Assembly: GCA_015055615.1 (NCBI GenBank)
Contig: SVHT01000001.1
Coordinates: forward strand, 1-64,000
Source of the DNA: Clostridiales bacterium
GTDB taxonomy: Bacteria > Bacillota > Clostridia > Christensenellales > Borkfalkiaceae
Length of the DNA stretch: 64,000 nucleotides
Reading direction: 5' to 3'
The notes beneath the pieces are model-generated. The model worked only from the letters and a program-made list of their open reading frames with translations, did not search any database and had not been told where the DNA came from. This document shows, in pieces, positions 61,099-64,000 of the stretch; positions within the stretch are counted from its first letter, which is position 1, and every line of letters starts with the position of its first letter. A program made the position numbers and the translations under genes.

Positions 61099-62373
61099 AT
61101 GAACGTTTTGGTCATCGGGAACGGCGGTAGAGAACACGCCGTAATAGCGGCGCTGAAAAAGTCGCCGAAAGTGGATAAAATTTACGCTATGAAAGGCAAC
61201 GCAGGGATTGCGGAGCTTGCGGAACTCGTCAACGTCGATTATTGCGATGTCAAGGCGGTAGGCGATTGGGTGGACGCGAAAGGGGATATCGATTTTACGG
61301 TGGTAACCCCCGACGACCCTTTGGCGCTGGGGCTGGTGGACGAATTGCAAAGCCGCGGTCACCGCGCGTTCGGTCCCAACAAAAACGCGGCGATTATCGA
61401 GGCGAGTAAAGCGTTCTCGAAAGAGCTGATGAAAAAATACAATATCCCGACGGCGAAATACGAAACCTTCTCCGATTATGAAAGCGCGAAAATGTACGTG
61501 GAAACGTGCGATATTCCCGTTGTATTAAAGGCGGACGGCTTGGCTCTTGGCAAAGGCGTATTGATTTGTATGACGCGCGAAGAGGCGTTAGACGGGCTCA
61601 AAGAAATGATGCTCGACCAAAAATTCGGCTCGGCAGGCAATAAGGTTGTCGTGGAAGAATTCTTGGTAGGGCCCGAGGTTTCCGCGCTTGCGTTCACGGA
61701 TGGCAAGACGATAAAGCCGATGATTACTAGTTGCGACCATAAACGCGCAAAGGACAACGACGAGGGTTTGAATACGGGCGGTATGGGCACGTTTTCCCCC
61801 GCGCCTTTCTACGGCGAAAAGACGGAAAAGGAAGTAATCGAAAAGATTATGCTCCCGACCATTGCGGCGATGAACGCAGAGGGGCGTACCTTTAAGGGCG
61901 TGCTGTATTTCGGTCTTATGAAGACGAAAGACGGCATGAAGGTCATCGAATATAACGCTCGCTTTGGCGATCCCGAAACGCAGGTAATTCTGCCTATGCT
62001 CAAAACCGACCTTATGGATATATTTGAGGCAATCGTAGACGGGCGTTTGGACGAAGTAAATATTGAGTGGGAGGACGGCGCGTGTGTGTGCTTGGTGCTT
62101 GCAAGTGGCGGTTATCCCGAAAAATATGAAAAAGGCAAAGAAATCACTTTTGGCGATTTGGATAAAGACGTTACGGTATACCACGCAGGTACGGCGATAA
62201 AAGACGGTAAAGTGGTAACGAGCGGTGGCAGAGTGCTCGGTGTTGTGGCAAAGGGCGCGGATATCGAGCAAGCTCGTCAAAAGGTATATGCAAACGCTGA
62301 AAAAATTCACTTTGACGGTATGTACTACCGCAAGGACATCGGTATCAAGTACAGAGACATTGCAAAGGAGTAA
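61099..62373 (+). CDS. purD: Phosphoribosylamine--glycine ligase (GAR synthetase)
   Basis: A 424-residue ATP-grasp enzyme. It starts VLVIGNGGREHAVI, with RAFGPNKNAAIIEASKAFSK, VLKADGLALGKGVLIC and DHKRAKDNDEGLNTGGMG, all family blocks. EYNARFGDPETQVILPML carries the metal-binding residues. ACGGAG precedes the start, 33 bases after purN. purL follows after 12 bases. Confidence 0.97.
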   Translation: MNVLVIGNGGREHAVIAALKKSPKVDKIYAMKGNAGIAELAELVNVDYCDVKAVGDWVDAKGDIDFTVVTPDDPLALGLVDELQSRGHRAFGPNKNAAIIEASKAFSKELMKKYNIPTAKYETFSDYESAKMYVETCDIPVVLKADGLALGKGVLICMTREEALDGLKEMMLDQKFGSAGNKVVVEEFLVGPEVSALAFTDGKTIKPMITSCDHKRAKDNDEGLNTGGMGTFSPAPFYGEKTEKEVIEKIMLPTIAAMNAEGRTFKGVLYFGLMKTKDGMKVIEYNARFGDPETQVILPMLKTDLMDIFEAIVDGRLDEVNIEWEDGACVCLVLASGGYPEKYEKGKEITFGDLDKDVTVYHAGTAIKDGKVVTSGGRVLGVVAKGADIEQARQKVYANAEKIHFDGMYYRKDIGIKYRDIAKE

Positions 62374-62385
62374 GTGAGAACGGAT

Positions 62386-64000
62386 ATGATTTACAGAATT
62401 TTTGTGGAAAAGAAAGACAACGTACAGGCAAGAAAAGAGGCGGCAGATATCAAAACCCTCCTCAATATTACGACGGAAGATTTTCGATTGGTGCTCCGTT
62501 ACGACGTAGAGGGGCTCAGCGAAGAAGAGCTTAACGCGGCGATTCCGTCCGTATTTTCCGAACCTCCCGTTGACGACGTATATTTGGAAAACTTGGAAAT
62601 TCCCGCAGGCTATAAGGCGTTTGCGGTCAGCTATTTGACGGGCCAGTACGACCAACGCGCAGACAGCGCGGCGCAATGCGTACAGCTCTTGACAAGAAAG
62701 GCGCGTCCCCTTGTAAAATGCGCTAAAATTTATATGGCGAAGGGGGTAACGGACGAAGAACTTGTGGCGATTAAAAAACACATCATCAACCCCGTAGAGA
62801 GTGAGGAGGTTGGTTTTGAGAAACCCGAAACGCTCGTTCGCGTGGCGGTAGAGGGTGCGCCCGTTGTCGACGTAGACGGTTTTATTGATATGTCCGACGA
62901 CGAAATCAAGGCGTACCACAAGAACGTCGGTTTTGCGATGAGCGCGCTTGATTTGGCGTTCGTACACGATTATTTCAAGAGTGAAAAACGCAATCCGACG
63001 GAAACGGAGCTCAAAGTTATCGACACGTATTGGTCGGATCATTGCCGTCACACGACGTTTGCAACCGAACTCAAAAACGTAAAAATCACGTCGAAAAACG
63101 AGGGTATCAAAAAGGCGTACCATTTGTACGAAGATTTGTATAAGGAACTCAACGGCGCGCGTCCCGACAAATATCCTTGCCTTATGGATTTGGCGACGAT
63201 TGCGGCAAAGAAATTGAAAAAAGACGGCGTTTTGGATAACTTGGACGTTTCCGAAGAAATTAATGCTTGCTCGATTGAAATCGAGGCGGAAATCGACGGT
63301 AAGAAAGAGCAGTACCTGGTTATGTTCAAAAACGAAACACACAACCATCCGACGGAAATTGAACCCTTCGGCGGTGCGGCGACCTGTCTTGGTGGCGCAA
63401 TCCGCGATCCTTTGAGTGGTAGAACGTACGTATATCAAGCGATGCGTATTACGGGCGCGTCCGACCCCAGAGAGAAATTGGAAGATACGTTGGAGGGGAA
63501 ATTGCCCCAACGCGCTATCACGCAACGCGCGGCTGCGGGTTTCTCGTCGTACGGTAACCAAATCGGTTTGGCGACGGGTATCGTTGACGAAGTATACCAC
63601 GAAGGCTACAAGGCAAAACGCTTGGAAACGGGTTTTGTTGTTGGCGGCGCAAGAAAGGAAATGGTTTACCGTGAAACACCTAAGGCAGGGGACGTAATCG
63701 TGCTTTTGGGCGGTGAAACGGGCAGAGACGGTTGCGGTGGCGCAACGGGGTCGTCCAAAGCGCACGACGCGCATTCGGTAGAAACGTGCGGCGCGGAAGT
63801 CCAAAAGGGCAACGCATTGACGGAAAGAAAATTGCAACGTTTGTTCCTCAACAAAGAGGCTACGCGGAAGATTAAAAAATGTAATGACTTCGGCGCAGGC
63901 GGCGTATCGGTTGCTATCGGCGAGCTTGCAGACGGTTTGAATATCGACCTTGACAAAGTGCCTAAAAAATACGAGGGTTTGAACGGTACGGAACTTGCGA
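62386..64000 (+). CDS. purL: Phosphoribosylformylglycinamidine synthase, large PurL type (partial at window end)
   Basis: The first 538 residues of a large PurL; the gene runs past the window end. The start ATG 62386 follows a purine-rich stretch after the purD stop. The N-terminal PurS-like region is IFVEKKDNVQARKEAADIK, then a linker, and VIDTYWSDHCRHTTFATEL, the FGAR-binding signature. KNETHNHPTEIEPFGGAATCLGGAIRD and GCGGATGSSKAHD are ATP and substrate loops. This is the single-chain PurSLQ-like form (expected 1200-1300 residues), whose C-terminal glutaminase would lie outside the window. Confidence 0.94.
   Translation, partial: MIYRIFVEKKDNVQARKEAADIKTLLNITTEDFRLVLRYDVEGLSEEELNAAIPSVFSEPPVDDVYLENLEIPAGYKAFAVSYLTGQYDQRADSAAQCVQLLTRKARPLVKCAKIYMAKGVTDEELVAIKKHIINPVESEEVGFEKPETLVRVAVEGAPVVDVDGFIDMSDDEIKAYHKNVGFAMSALDLAFVHDYFKSEKRNPTETELKVIDTYWSDHCRHTTFATELKNVKITSKNEGIKKAYHLYEDLYKELNGARPDKYPCLMDLATIAAKKLKKDGVLDNLDVSEEINACSIEIEAEIDGKKEQYLVMFKNETHNHPTEIEPFGGAATCLGGAIRDPLSGRTYVYQAMRITGASDPREKLEDTLEGKLPQRAITQRAAAGFSSYGNQIGLATGIVDEVYHEGYKAKRLETGFVVGGARKEMVYRETPKAGDVIVLLGGETGRDGCGGATGSSKAHDAHSVETCGAEVQKGNALTERKLQRLFLNKEATRKIKKCNDFGAGGVSVAIGELADGLNIDLDKVPKKYEGLNGTELA

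Noticed and set aside
61588-63837. 749-codon minus-strand open frame over purD and purL.
   Set aside because: Antisense to two certain enzymes, no ribosome site, biased composition.

Overview
The window looks like a chromosomal segment of an uncultured, endospore-forming, carbohydrate-degrading Clostridia-type Firmicute. The reasons are a full-length spoIVA, an L-box lysine riboswitch on asd-dapA-dapB, an ECF transporter core next to truA, strong AGGAGG-type ribosome binding sites, canonical TTGACA-17-TATAAT promoters, and several unusual glycan-active enzymes. A gut Christensenellales-like lineage would fit, but that assignment is inference and no marker here fixes it.

Layout. (1) 0-6.3 kb, sugar genes: a minus-strand operon (AraC regulator, EamA-type transporter, GH63-like glycosidase), then a divergent TIM-barrel glycosidase-like gene and a PHP-domain phosphoesterase. 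(2) 6.5-20.6 kb, housekeeping on plus: fused EcfA1A2 ATPase, EcfT, truA, a membrane protein, mnmE, a LysR regulator, lepA, hemW, a histidine phosphatase, shikimate kinase, a ketopantoate-reductase-like protein and gltX. (3) 20.6-23.8 kb, minus strand: lysine-riboswitch-controlled asd-dapA-dapB, separated from gltX by a 15-bp convergent terminator. (4) 24-31.6 kb: DUF624-like membrane protein, methyltransferase, Hsp33, TPR and HEAT-like proteins, spoIVA and a 51-aa ORF. (5) 31.7-32.3 kb: tRNA-fMet, tRNA-Met and tRNA-Glu, followed by an unusual set of inverted repeats. (6) 32.3-38 kb: a PocR/AraC regulator divergent from xylA-xylB and a six-hairpin glycosidase-like gene.

(7) 38-40.15 kb: a decayed RHS/YD-repeat locus with two orphan RHS tips, one carrying an unrecognised C-terminal domain followed by a lipoprotein gene, plus an IS3-family transposase remnant. 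(8) 40.3-57.1 kb: an SGNH esterase, then a 43-aa peptide ORF translationally coupled to a giant exported protein of about 3728 residues (Big2-like, DUF4838-like, six beta-helix/GLUG-like modules, four repeated beta-sandwich modules), then an operon with an ADP-ribosylglycohydrolase-fold protein, a sugar-isomerase-like TIM barrel and a Gfo/Idh/MocA oxidoreductase. The giant-protein operon and this catabolic operon share a conserved block at the same distance from their -35 boxes, which suggests co-regulation. (9) 57.1 kb to the end: a purine operon purE-purF-purM-purN-purD-purL (purL runs off the edge) behind a 300-nt structured leader ending in a terminator-like hairpin. The PurF has lost its catalytic N-terminal cysteine.

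The least explained items are the PurF with a degenerate glutaminase domain, the purine leader, the 43-aa peptide plus giant surface protein and its shared promoter module, the RHS remnant, and the tRNA-Glu tail repeats.
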